Positions 10,460 through 21,290 of a stretch of 64,000 bases of DNA are shown here, one piece after another. A program made the position numbers and the translations under genes. The notes under the pieces are model-generated. The model was not told the DNA's origin and did not search any database. It was given only the letters and a program-made list of their open reading frames with translations. Each line of letters starts with the position of its first letter. Position 1 is the first letter of the stretch. Source of the DNA: Panagrolaimus kolymaensis (lineage: Eukaryota > Nematoda > Chromadorea > Rhabditida > Panagrolaimidae); NCBI GenBank assembly GCA_028622995.1, contig JAJQJQ010000035.1:2108001-2172000 (forward strand), written 5' to 3'.

Positions 10460-12433
10460 AAAAATATTAACAAACAAAAAATGTATGAAGCAAATATTCA
10501 AATTATTATTTTCTTAACCTAGTCAATATGTTAATTATGCGCATTTTCAGTATTTTGTTTTTTTCTTTTTCTTGTTATAAATTCATTTTCTTTGACATTT
10601 CATTTACTCTCTTGCATTATTATTCCCTCAAACAAATCAAAAAATAACGGTCAAAATACCTTTAAAAAGTAGAGGTTCTTTTTATTTTTGAATAAAATAA
10701 GAGTTCAAAACAAACTAAAAAAATAAGTGAAAACATATATTTTTTTCTTTGTAAATTCAAAAAACAGTTTCAACAGAATTATAAAATATTATGAAAGAAA
10801 ATTTTCGTAAAGATATTAAGATTTTGAGATATTCTTTATTCTATACTTTTTTTAGCTTGTTTTGGGGATAACTTAATTATCATGAAGTTTGATACCAGAA
10901 ACTTCACAAACAATAAAAGTCCAAATTCTAGTAATAGAAAATGCATTGTTTTCATTCACTTAATAAATCAAATTTTTAATGGTTTCCACACAAAATCATT
11001 TGGTTGATTGGTAATAAATGAAAGCATTGTTACCTAAAATATAAAAATGATTCCAAAATGTTGTATTTTTTATGGTTTTATAACCAAAGCGAGTTTTTTT
11101 TGTTTGATATTTAATTCTGTGTATTTTGATATCAAAATTTTAATTTATAAAAATAACAAAAAAAAAATGAAAGTTTCTTAAAATATTCAAAAAAAAAAAG
11201 AGAAAGGCTTCGCGAATCGCGATCTTTTTGAAAAAATAAAATGAACTTTCTTTTTTTATGGCAGCAAAAAAGATTTTTTGGTGGTGTCGCGTATATTTTA
11301 TTTTTCTTCAATGTGGACGTCGTTGGCTTTAATTTGCTGCTCGATTCATTTTTTCTGAAAAAAAAAACTTTCTTTTGCGTATTTAAAAATAAAAGACATC
11401 TTCAGCACAGACGTCGATTGTTTATGAATAAAAACTTTTTAAATCAAAACAATCGTTTCTGCTGCAAAAACAACAACGACTATTAGTTTTATTTCTTAAA
11501 AACATTTTGGAATAAATAATTCGAGCAAGGCTGAGCAACACGATTGGATAAACTGAAAAAGTAATACAAACAATTTATTGGACTCATTTTTTGGCTTTGA
11601 TTTTTATCAACCATGAAACTTGCTTCTCTGTCTCTCTTTGTATTTTTTCCTTGCTTTATTTTTCTTTTCTTTTTTTAAACATAAAAGGAAATGTATCAAA
11701 ATTTGCGTAGTATTCATGAATGACAAATGTTTTTTTTATTTTGAAAAAAATAAAGCAAAAAAAGTTTGGTTTATTTTTTTGTTTTGTCGTAATTTTTTTA
11801 TTTACCAAATTTGATAATAAAAAAGCAATTTGTTAAATGCTTGTAAACTTTGGCTGTAAAATACTTGACTCAAATTTTTTTGTAATTATTCACTAAAGAC
11901 TTTTTTTCTGATATGAAAATTGTTTGATTTTTTTTCTTTTTTTTCTAGCTTTAACTTTCTATTAATTAAAAACCGGAACCGAAAAATGCTTGACTCCATT
12001 ATCATTGAAACAAAAAAATTATTTGTGAACTTTGTATTTTTTTTGAGATAAAACAATTTTTTTGAAATCAAATAATCATCAAAGCATAATCTTGTTAAGG
12101 GCGAGGCACTTCCAAAATCAAGCGTTATCATTTTCCATATTTTTTTGGTGAAGGAGAAAAAAATTTATTTGTGCTTCAAAATTCTTATAACTTTTTTCCT
12201 TCTCCATAAAAGTGAGAAAGATTATTTTTTACTTTAACATTTCCAATTTTTTAACGGCGTTTAAAAATATAAAAGCATTGACTCATTCATTTATTGGAAT
12301 AATTTTTATTTTGGGTTTTTTTGAATTAATCAATTCTGGTTTTATACTTCTTTTTTTTGGGGTTTTGTCGCAAAATTTTTGATCTTTTCCGTTTGAGAAG
12401 TTATAATAAATAAATTTATAGTTAAAATAAAAA
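10460..12433. other. Intergenic between the sirtuin copies
   Basis: AT-rich spacer without a convincing gene. Small open frames at 11241-11486 and 11620-11814 are Phe/Lys-rich and low-complexity. No similarity to the region upstream of copy 1 was obvious by eye, so the duplicated unit seems limited to the gene itself. Confidence 0.45.
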
Positions 12434-13724
12434 ATGGCATTCAGCGCTCACGAAAATCCTGAAGACATCATCGAATATGAATGCGATGAAGCCACCTTGG
12501 ATTCACAAGCAGCTGAATTAGCTTCATGGATTCGAGAAGCTGAATATTTTGTTGTTTTTACTGGTGCTGGAATTAGTACATCCGCGGGCATTCCAGATTA
12601 TCGAGGGCCACAAGGTGTATGGACTTTACAAGCTCAAGGTGATACATCACAAAATCAACATACAACTTTCTCAAAATTTCTTGCGGCTGTTCCAACTCGA
12701 AGCCACATGGCTTTGGTGGAAATGGAAAAAGCGGGGTTATTAAAATTTTTGATTAGTCAAAATTGTGATGGTTTGCATCGACGTTCGGGATTTCCTCCAG
12801 AAAAATTAGCTGAATTACATGGAAATTCTAATTTGGATCGATGCCAAAAATGTGGGAAAGAATATTTAAGAGATTTTCATACAAGGTAAACAAAATTTTT
12901 TAATGGATACCATTCTTTCGACATGAAAACCACAACCACTCTCTTATTCGAAAGAAAAACTTTTTTTTAGATTCCAAAATTTATTAATAAATCAAAAATT
13001 TTGCGGGTTTTTTATATTTTTTCTATTACAATTTCCATTTTTTAGAAATCACACCAATCAACTTCATGACCATCGAACTGGACGACGATGCCTCATTTGC
13101 GGCCATGAATTGTTTGACACAATTATTCAATTTGGTGAAGAATTACCCGAAAAAGCCATAGATGATGGTTTCATTAATTCTCAAAAAGCTGATTTGCATT
13201 TAGTTTTGGGAAGCTCTCTCACGGTTTCACCAGCTTGTTTGATGCCGCGAGAAACAGTTATGAAAGGTGGAAAATTGGTAATTGTAAACCTTCAAAAAAC
13301 TCCACTTGACCAACTTGCTGATTTACGAATTTATGCAAAAGTAGATACTTTAATGGAAAAAATTATGAAACATTTGAATCTTGAAATTCCTAAATGGGTT
13401 TTAAAACGATGGATTCAAATTTCTTTAAAAAATGGAAATATTTTGAAAATCGAAGGTTTGGAACCCGATGGAACTCCAGCTTCCATTTTGAGCAAAGTCG
13501 AACTTTTAAATACCAATGAATCGAGTCAAAATGAACCCTTTGAATTTAATCTTAAAAACCCTGAAACAAAGAATTTTAAATTAAAATTTTATTTTATGGG
13601 AAATTACAACAAAAAACCTAAAGAAATTGAAATTAATTTTGATGGTGGAAAAATTACTGAACGACGGCTTCGATTTGAGCTTCACTTAGGTAAATCTGAT
13701 TGGGAAGTTATTCAAGAAATTTAA
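12434..13724 (+). CDS. SIRT6-like NAD-dependent deacylase, copy 2
   Basis: Exons 12434-12885 and 13046-13724 give 376 aa, with the same intron position as copy 1. Motifs: [16 protein letters not shown] (Tyr replaces the usual Phe), [17 protein letters not shown] with the catalytic His, zinc pairs CQKC and [14 protein letters not shown] and [10 protein letters not shown]. It is 4 residues longer than copy 1 in the loop after GVWT ([15 protein letters not shown] instead of RGEYPKSRQ). Two stretches match copy 1 base for base: 12686-12882, and 13338-13610. The N-terminus, intron and second zinc region have clearly diverged. Both copies look functional and may differ in substrate loop and zinc knuckle. 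A TTTATAG acceptor-like site lies 13 bp before the ATG. Confidence 0.93.
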
Positions 13725-15535
13725 AATGAAATTTTTTGCATGTCTCTTGTTTTTAATAATTTTAATTTATTTTATAAAATATTTTTGTCACAACATTTGT
13801 AAGAGAAATAAAAGTCTTTTTGATTATTTTGTCTTTTTTTTGTTTTGCAAAATGAATCAGAAACATTTGAAAATGACTAACTTTTTTCTCCTTCTTTACG
13901 AGTTTTGAAAAAAGAAATTGTTAAAGTTTTTTTCCTTTGCATACAAAAAGCAGCAATCGATGCTTTGCAAATTTTTTTATATATTATCTCTTCTTTTTTT
14001 AATTTGAATATTTTAATAATCATTAGTTTTGTTTTAATTCAAGGAAAGAAAAAAGCTAATGAAATTTATAATTATGGCCCAAATTTTGCACATTTCTCTT
14101 TTTTGCTTGAGAATTGGAAGTTTTTGTAAAAGGTTAAAGATTTTATAATAATTCTTGTTTAGAAAGGAACTTTGCATTTCCCATTTAATTAACTGTGACG
14201 AAGGAACATTCTACAGTAACAACAATTCTTTAACATTGCAATAAAATCAAGTATAAAGATCAAAGGTAAAAATTAGACAAATAACAAAAATTATGGATCG
14301 CAATGATGTTTATTCTCCTAAGGTGAAAATAATTACAAAAGCTTTCAAAAACGCATTACTAACACTTGAGGCTTAACACCGCACTTAAATGATTCATGCA
14401 TAATTTTAAATATTAATTATAATTTGTTTGTTTTCTTTTTAAACTTCCATAAATAAAAAATAAAATTTAATGTCATGACTTTTTTTCATATTTGTTATTT
14501 ACTTATTAAAAAATAAAATAAAAGTAAAATGCATTTTTTAAAATTGGTACTAAAAAAAGAAAAGCTCGGGCCGAATATGGCAATTCTGTTAATGACATTT
14601 GGGTGCTTTAAATAATATGCAACGAAATTTTCTCTCTCCACCTACACCTTTTTTGGATATTAAATTTTTTATAGCAATCAAATTGAGTTAAAAAATATTC
14701 TTTTCTGCACAAATTTTAAAGAAAGAGGAAAATAAAAAAATGCTTATTTAATTTTTTTTGAAATAAATTTTATAATGGATTTTAGAGATTTTTAACATAT
14801 GTATGCATACATATGTACTCAGTAATAACTGGCTTACATATACTTTTTTATGCGCAACACTTTGCAGAGAGAAAGAGAGTTAATAAAATTATAGAGAGAA
14901 GCGTGGTGATGGAGAGGAGGTAAGTAAAATTTGTTTAAAAAAATTTATAAAAACTAAAAAATATGACTTACATACTTTTTTTTAAAAAAGTTTTTTCATT
15001 TATTTCAATATTCACAAATTTTTACAGCTGTAAAATATATAATGACATATGTATGTTTTTTTTTAAATAAATTTTAATCCGTGCTTTCTCCTCTTTTTGA
15101 AAAATCAAACTCACAAATCATGGAACTAAAATTCATTGTCGTCTCTTTTTTTTAAAATTCGAATTAGTTTTCTTTTTTTCTCCATCAGATGATGGCATAA
15201 AACAAAGAATCTTTTCGCCTCGCGTATCAAAAACTGCGTGCTTTTTTTGTGTAGCTTTTTGATTATTTTTATTTTTGGCATTGAAAAATACGTTTCTCCC
15301 ATTTAGAAATGAGAAAGGATCGTATTCGAATCTCAAAACAAGAAAAAAACATATCGAAAGATTTTAAAAAAATATATCCAATTTTTCTTGGAAGATTAAT
15401 TTTCCATTTCAAAATTCCGAGTCTAAGATTGTTTGCGGTGTTTTTATTTTTAATTTTACTTTGATCACTTTTTATGTATTAAAAAAAACATTTTAGAAAT
15501 AAATGTTTGAAAAGTTAAATTAAAATTAATTAGTC
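13725..15535. other. Intergenic, no gene seen
   Basis: AT-rich. The frames at 13726-14129 are Phe/Lys-rich 3'-flank sequence. A perfect 22-bp palindrome lies at 14795-14816, and GAGAG-rich sequence near 14866-14920. Confidence 0.45.
14795..14816. repeat. 22-bp perfect palindrome
   Basis: ACATATGTATG followed directly by its reverse complement CATACATATGT. Built from alternating purine/pyrimidine steps and ATG/CAT units. It could be a chance microsatellite-like structure or a dimer binding site. Confidence 0.6.
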
Positions 15536-16581
15536 ATGATATTTGATTTTGGCATTTTTATTTCTTTCCTCTCATACGCTTGTGCGCCATCAGAAATATT
15601 AATAGTTGTATTTCTATGGAGACAAATTTCAAAAAGAAACCAAACTTATACTTCAGCTTATTATATTTTAATAACTGTAGGTTATGCCATTTCAGTAACA
15701 TATTCATTTGCATGGTTATTAAATAATTTATTTATTGAATATTCAAAATTCTTTGATTTTTTGGCAAATTTAATTGATTGGTATTTTTTATTTTTTTGTG
15801 GATTTTGGAATTTTCTTGTTGGATTATATCGTTGCACCGCTCTTGGATTTCCTTTGCAACATAAAAAAGTATGTTTGTCTCATTTTTAAAAAGTCGTAAT
15901 TCGGATTAACGAATATTTAAAATTTTCTTGAGAATTTGATTTAAGCGTTGCCTTCTTAAAAAGTACAACGCAACCAAAAAAATAATAACTAAAAGTAAAA
16001 CAAGCCTTTTTTAGATATGGAATGGAAAGCAAATTTATGCAGTAATAATAGTTATAATATTCCCATTTTTTGCTAATTTCCAATCATTTTTAAATCCATA
16101 TTGTAAAATACATATATACGATGAAGAATGCTTTGATGAAATGTTGGATTTTTTCTTTTGGCTTTTAATTATTAATACTTTCCTTAGTTTCACTCTTTTG
16201 CTAATCGTTATTTTATCGGTTATTAAAATTCGTTTAACTTTGAATCAAAAATCCACAACGGCTCCATTTGAAAGAAAATTAATTTTACAAACAATTTTAT
16301 CAACATTTTTTCAAATTTTATATTATTTATTTAGCACTGGAAATGAAATAATTTATATTTTTGATGATGATACAACTTTTGCATTACAAATAATATTTTT
16401 TATTTTTCAACATTATTCCAGCATCATCGTGCTCTTTGTCATTTGCAAACATTTTCGTAGGGATTTATTAAGTTTTTATCTATTAAAGTTTCTTGTTAAA
16501 CGTGGTGGAGAGATATCTCAAATTCTTTTCATTCGTCGAGGTGTTGTTGTTGTTAATAGTAATAATTCTGTGATTAAATAA
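15536..16581 (+). CDS. Seven-transmembrane serpentine chemoreceptor, paralogue A
   Basis: Exons 15536-15868 and 16015-16581 give 299 aa. About seven hydrophobic helices are visible. Conserved pieces shared with the receptor at 19471 are DWYFLFFCGFWNFLVGLYR (end of helix 3, a DRY-like position), PLQHKK and then IWNGKQIY across the intron, a conserved Cys in NPYC and another in DEEC before helix 5, and the cytoplasmic CKHFRRDLL after helix 7. The layout fits nematode G-protein-coupled chemoreceptors of the Srg/Srv type; the exact class is uncertain. Such receptors sit in sensory cilia and detect environmental chemicals. The C-terminal tail is short. Confidence 0.8.
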
Positions 16582-16894
16582 TAATAAAAAAATTATAAAT
16601 TAAAGAGTGAGAAGGAACAGAAAATTATCTTTTCGTTTGTGAAGTTTACGAGTTCTGAATATTTTTGATTTAAGTAAAAGCAAAAAACTTTCCGAAGTTG
16701 CAAAAATTAAAAATAAAACAAATAATTTTTAGTTTAAAGCTTCTTTACTTTCACAAAATTATTTTTCTCCAAACATTAATTTTTGTCTGAAAAAAATGCA
16801 CTTTTATGTGTCGCTTCTTTTTTATTGTTTGCATTCATTTTTTCCATTTTTTGCTGTTCTTTTGTATATGAGCAACATAAAAAGAGAGTCATTC

Positions 16895-17013
16895 GCTTGG
16901 GGTCATACCGCAGTGAAAGCACGCCATCCCGTCCGATCTGGCAAGTTAAGCACTGCTGGGCTCGATTAGTACTTGGATGGGAGACCTCCTGGGAATCTCG
17001 AGTGCTCCAAGCT
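16895..17013 (+). rRNA. 5S ribosomal RNA
   Basis: The 119-nt sequence carries the universal 5S core: ACGCCATCCCGTCCGATC, TGGCAAGTTAAGCACTG and GTACTTGGATGGGAGACC (the internal RNA polymerase III A and C boxes), then CTGGGAATCTCGAG. Its ends GCTTGG and CCAAGC pair to close helix I. A T6 run begins at once after the gene, as a pol III terminator. Only one copy is present in the window. An SL1-type RNA gene lies on the opposite strand 88 bp downstream. Confidence 0.95.
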
Positions 17014-17020
17014 TTTTTCA
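17014..17020 (+). terminator. Pol III T-run terminator of the 5S gene
   Basis: A run of T directly after the closing CCAAGCT of the 5S gene, the usual stop for RNA polymerase III. Confidence 0.6.
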
Positions 17021-17101
17021 TTTTTTTTTCATCTTCCAAAATCAAAAAAATTTATTACTTCTGTAATTGAAATCAACAGTTTTTTGTTTTATAATATTTT
17101 T

Positions 17102-17219
17102 GTTTCACTTTTTTAAAGTAAAACTTTCCAAAATTTATTTATTTTAACTTTTTCCAAAGCCACTTTCATACGAAAGAGCTGGAATTAAATTATTACCTCA
17201 AACTTTGGGTAATTAAACC
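17102..17219 (-). ncRNA. SL1-type spliced leader RNA (variant leader)
   Basis: On the minus strand at 17219-17197 the leader begins GGTTTAATTACCC and ends AAAGTTTGAG, directly followed by the GGTAATA splice donor. This is nematode SL1 except for one extra A (23 instead of 22 nt). Downstream are a hairpin with stem CTTTC/GAAAG and loop GTAT, then a canonical Sm-binding site AAATTTTGG (plus-strand positions 17128-17136). A final 10-bp stem GTTTTACTTT/AAAGTGAAAC (one G-T pair) has loop AAA. That order (donor, hairpin, Sm site, terminal hairpin) is the known SL RNA architecture. The RNA donates its leader to mRNA 5' ends by trans-splicing. The 3' boundary is set at the last stem. Confidence 0.85.
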
Positions 17220-18045
17220 GAAGATGAATTCTTTTTCATTCTTTTTCAATCAAAATATAAAATAGCAGAGGATGCGTTTGGTTTATTTTATTTAGTTTGT
17301 TCACTCTTCAATCATAGAAAGAGAGATAGATAGATAAATAATAACGCACGCACAAAGATAGAAAGGAAAGAAATGGTGCTGTTGCTTTCAGTTTTTGGCT
17401 GCTTTTTTCAATAAAAATTTTTTTGAATATTTTATCATTTTTTCTTTATTTTTTGTTTAGCAGAAATTGATGTTAATAATTATTTAATTTTCTGTCACTT
17501 TCATAGTCGAACCATTTATAACATATTCATCCACAAGCTTTAAATTTTCTTGACGTACATAACTTTTATTTTTTTTTTGTTATATTTTATTATAATTTTC
17601 GGCATTGCAGACAGACCAAATATTTTTTGGAAATTAATTGTATGCAATATTCCATGAATACTAAGTTCCACAAGACTTTGATCAAAACAATTGCATAAAA
17701 AATAAAAAAAATTTATTGATTAAAATTGATGGATGATTCATTAAATAAAACTTTGAGTTTGACATCTTGAAATTATAATTGTTTTTTTTTCATTTTACAT
17801 TTTGAGTCTTTTCTTTGGAATTTGTTTTATATAAAAAAATGACGTGGAAAAAGAGAGAGAATACTCCTCGTAAAAGAATGAAATGATTTTTTCCTTTATT
17901 TTTATTTTTCTTTGGAGCCTAATTTTTTTTCGTTTTTTTTTGATAAGAAAGCAATTAAATAATGCAAATACTTTTTTTCATCATTATTTCATTTATTTAT
18001 GTTTTGTGAATTTAAGTTTTTTTTTGGAAAAAATAAAATAAAAAA
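17220..18045. other. Intergenic: SL RNA upstream region and spacer
   Basis: The first 100 bp should contain the SL RNA snRNA-type promoter on the minus strand; I could not identify its proximal element by eye. The rest is AT-rich with no gene seen. Confidence 0.35.
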
Positions 18046-18911
18046 ATGGCTGCCAATTATTTATTTGAAGTTCCACTATTTACAAAAAATTGTGATATTG
18101 ATTGGACGACACTCAAAATGCTTCCAATAAATTCATTTGTTAAAAAACAAATCATTGATGAAACAGGAATTTTTGAAGTTTGTTTTACCAAACTTAAAGA
18201 CACTTGTATGATTATTATTTTTCTCCAAACAACTTTGATTTAATTCAAAATAAAATTTTTTTTAGTAAATTCTCGTGGATTTCCATCTATTTCGATTGAT
18301 GTTTATAATCCATATAAAAGTTTTGATTATATTATCACATTTAAAGGTAAGAAAGTCGCACACACGGCTTAAATTTTACCAAAGTAAAAAAAGTTATCAA
18401 AAAACCTAACCTTTTTTTTTATGACTTTTAGTGTTTTCGTTTTGAAGCGTGTTAGAAAAAAAACGCCTGAAATTTTTTTTGAATAATCTAAGTTCGAGTT
18501 GTTCATATGCATAAGAATAAATTTTTTTTAGGTAACCATAATCAATCCATAAATCGACCAATATCTTTTCCATTAGCTGAAAAAATTCTAACCGAACATT
18601 TTACAAACGGCATTCTTCGGGTTGAAATAGTTTTATTTCTTTATGAAAAATTGGATCCAGCATTAAGAAAAAAAACTCGAGCTCATGTTTATAAAGCATA
18701 TGGATGGTTTGATCCACGACAATATTGGGAAAAAACTAAACGATTTCCATATTCTATGGTTGTTTATTCAAATGAAACGATATCAACAACGGCTCTTAGA
18801 ACTCAACAAAATCACTCACCGCCAAACAATACCAATCCAATTCTTTCACAAGATCCACCTCCAGCATATTCAGATTTGCCAGATGCTAAATTGGACGAAG
18901 AAAAATTATAA
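18046..18911 (+). CDS. Orphan protein with C-terminal PPPAY motif
   Basis: Exons 18046-18205, 18266-18346 and 18532-18911 join in frame to 206 aa. No family was recognised. The N-terminal part looks like a compact beta-rich domain (SISIDVYNPYKSFDYIITF, then a hydrophobic LRVEIVLFLYEKL). The last 40 residues are disordered, Pro/Asn-rich, and contain DPPPAYSDLP, a consensus PPxY ligand for WW domains as in Nedd4-type ubiquitin ligases and arrestin-domain proteins. An arrestin-like fold is therefore a possibility, but the diagnostic arrestin strands were not seen. It lies between two chemoreceptor paralogues, so a role in receptor trafficking is tempting but pure inference. There is no signal peptide or membrane segment. 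Confidence 0.65.
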
Positions 18912-19470
18912 AGTTTAATTCTTAAAATTATTATTCGAAGGGATTATTTTCTGTTTCGAAATAAAAATAAAAAATGCTTTTTAGTTTATTTAAATAATAA
19001 TGCATTTAAAATTTGAATTATTATTATTTATGCTGCTTCTTGAATGAATGTCAAAATACTATGCTTAGGTAAAAACTAATAAAATGAATTTGTGACTTCT
19101 TTTTTAAAGTTCAATTACAAAAAAGCCATAAAAAAACATTTGACTGCTTTTAAAGAAAAACAAAAAACAAAAATTAAATTATTCAAAAACTCATAAATCA
19201 TAAAAGTGCTAAGTAACTAACAATTAAATAACCTTTTAATAATTTAATTTTACTTATTTAATCAACAAAAAAAACTAACCCATAAATCTAAAAAAATTTG
19301 TCAGTTATTAAATTATGGCGGCAACTGACAAGTTTTTGAAAATAAAAAGTAAAACGAAAAAACATTTAAAAAAGCTTTTAAGTTTTTTTTAATATTTAAA
19401 TTTAAAATCAAAGTCATTTTCTTTTTTTTGTCGAAGGCGAAAGTTTAAATTTAAAATAAATTTTTAAAAA
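18912..19470. other. Intergenic, no gene seen
   Basis: AT-rich 3' and 5' flanks between the PPxY orphan and the second chemoreceptor. Confidence 0.4.
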
Positions 19471-20604
19471 ATGGGTTTACTTCGAACTGAATTATATTGG
19501 TATGTTTCAATAATATATAATACTTGCACATTATTTGAATTGGTATTAATTATTTTTTATGTTTGTCAATTTTTTAAACGAAATAAAAATTATTCTTCGG
19601 TTTATTATGCTTTATTAGTCACGGGATATTCGATATCATTTATATATTCCACCATTTGGTTATTATATTATTTATTTAATGAAACATCAAAAACTAAAAT
19701 ATTTCAATATTCTGCAACTTTGATGGATTGGTATTTTTTATATTATATTGGATTTTGGAATTTTATTGTTGGTTTATATCGAAGTTCAGCGATTGGTCTA
19801 CCATTTAAACATAAAACGGTAAGGCAAATAAATACTCTTTATATGTGATTTTAAGCCATGAAACTTTTAATATTTGCATTTTAAAAAGCGCACGAGTGTA
19901 TTCTCACTTGGATTCGCTAAAAAAAAAAGCTCCACCTTTATTGTTTTTTTTTCATGAAAAAGAAGCAATTAATGATTTAAATTTGGGAAAAAATTTGATA
20001 GCCACAATTTTTAAATATTCTAATAATAACAAAATTTTTTCAGCTATGGAATGGCAAACAAATCCTTGTATGCGGTATCACTATGTTATTTCCAATTATT
20101 GCTGGAGGCTTTACTTTAATTAATCCATATTGTACAATAAATTTTTTTGAAGATGAATGTTGGGATTTTGTTATAAATGTTTCCATCGTAACTTTTATTT
20201 TAAATATTTCTTTAAGTTTATTAACTTTAATAATTACAATTTTGGCATATATTAAATTTCGTAGTTCTTCCAATTCACAAACTTCTTCAACAAGTTTAAA
20301 CAGTTCCATAGAATGTCGATTAATAATTCAAGCAATATTTTCGACCATATTTCAAATAATTTTTTATTGTTTTAATGTTGTAAATCCCATTGCTTTATTA
20401 TTAAATGAAAGTCAATCGGTTTCCATTTCGATGATAGCTTTCATGCTTCAACATTATGCAAATATGTTTATTATTTTTATTATATCAAAAAAATTTCGAC
20501 GAGATATTTTAATGTTTTATAAATTATCATGGTTTTTGAGGGAAAGTAATAATAAAAATTCTCAAAAACATAGTGTAAAAATTTATACTGTTTCAAAGAA
20601 ATAA
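19471..20604 (+). CDS. Seven-transmembrane serpentine chemoreceptor, paralogue B
   Basis: Exons 19471-19818 and 20044-20604 give 302 aa. It has the same single intron at the same place as the receptor at 15536: PFKHKT then LWNGKQI. Shared blocks are DWYFLYYIGFWNFIVGLYR, INPYC with a second Cys in DECWD (likely disulphide around extracellular loop 2), and SKKFRRDILMFY after helix 7. Seven hydrophobic segments are visible. A Ser/Thr/Asn-rich loop (SSSNSQTSSTSLNSS) sits between helices 5 and 6. Function as for paralogue A: a sensory G-protein-coupled chemoreceptor of an Srg/Srv-like class. The two copies are diverged and probably old duplicates. Confidence 0.8.
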
Positions 20605-21290
20605 AAATAAATAAAGAAATTTTTTTAAATGTTTTTTTTTTTGGAGTAAAAGGTCACAAAAAAAATCGAAAAACTGTTTAAAAATTTTTTTTTAAACTTT
20701 GAATATATTTAATTTTTTTTCTTGTTTTTTTTTGTTTGATGAATAAATGTTATTTAAAAATTTACGGCTTTATCGCAAAAAGTGGAAGAAATAATAAATG
20801 TATTTATGCATTCATTCCTTTAAAACATTTTCGTCATCACATGCGTTTAGTTTATTTTTTTTTATCACACTTTAAAACACTTCGTTGAGGGTTGGTAGAC
20901 ACACGTTTTACACTTTATGAATTTACGCAAATCAAAGTAAATATTTTTTTTTACACTTATTTTTTTGTGTTGATTTTGAACGCGAACTTTTGAGAGAGAG
21001 GCCTTAAGTTTTTTAACTTTTAAAGTGTTTTTTTTTTTTGAAGTTCTTGGAAAATCAGTGAAAATTTTTTTTACAAAAGTTTACGAATTTTTTAAGTAGG
21101 AAAGTTTATTAAAACACAATCTAAAGCATCGAAGATTTAATAAAAAAAATCATAAAAATATAATGAAACAGAGATCAAATTTTTTCTATTGTAAATTAAA
21201 ATAATTTTAAGAGACCATGATTATTTCTTTGTAAAATCATAAAACAAAAAATTTCGCTTTTTTTCTTGTCGAGGAGAAATGTATCTATTA
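20605..21290. other. Intergenic between convergent genes
   Basis: AT-rich, with long T runs; 3' flanks of the chemoreceptor (+) and the otopetrin-like gene (-). No gene seen. Confidence 0.4.

Noticed and set aside
16776..17070. Open frames of 89 and 95 codons on both strands
   Set aside because: They overlap the 5S rRNA gene and are chance frames.
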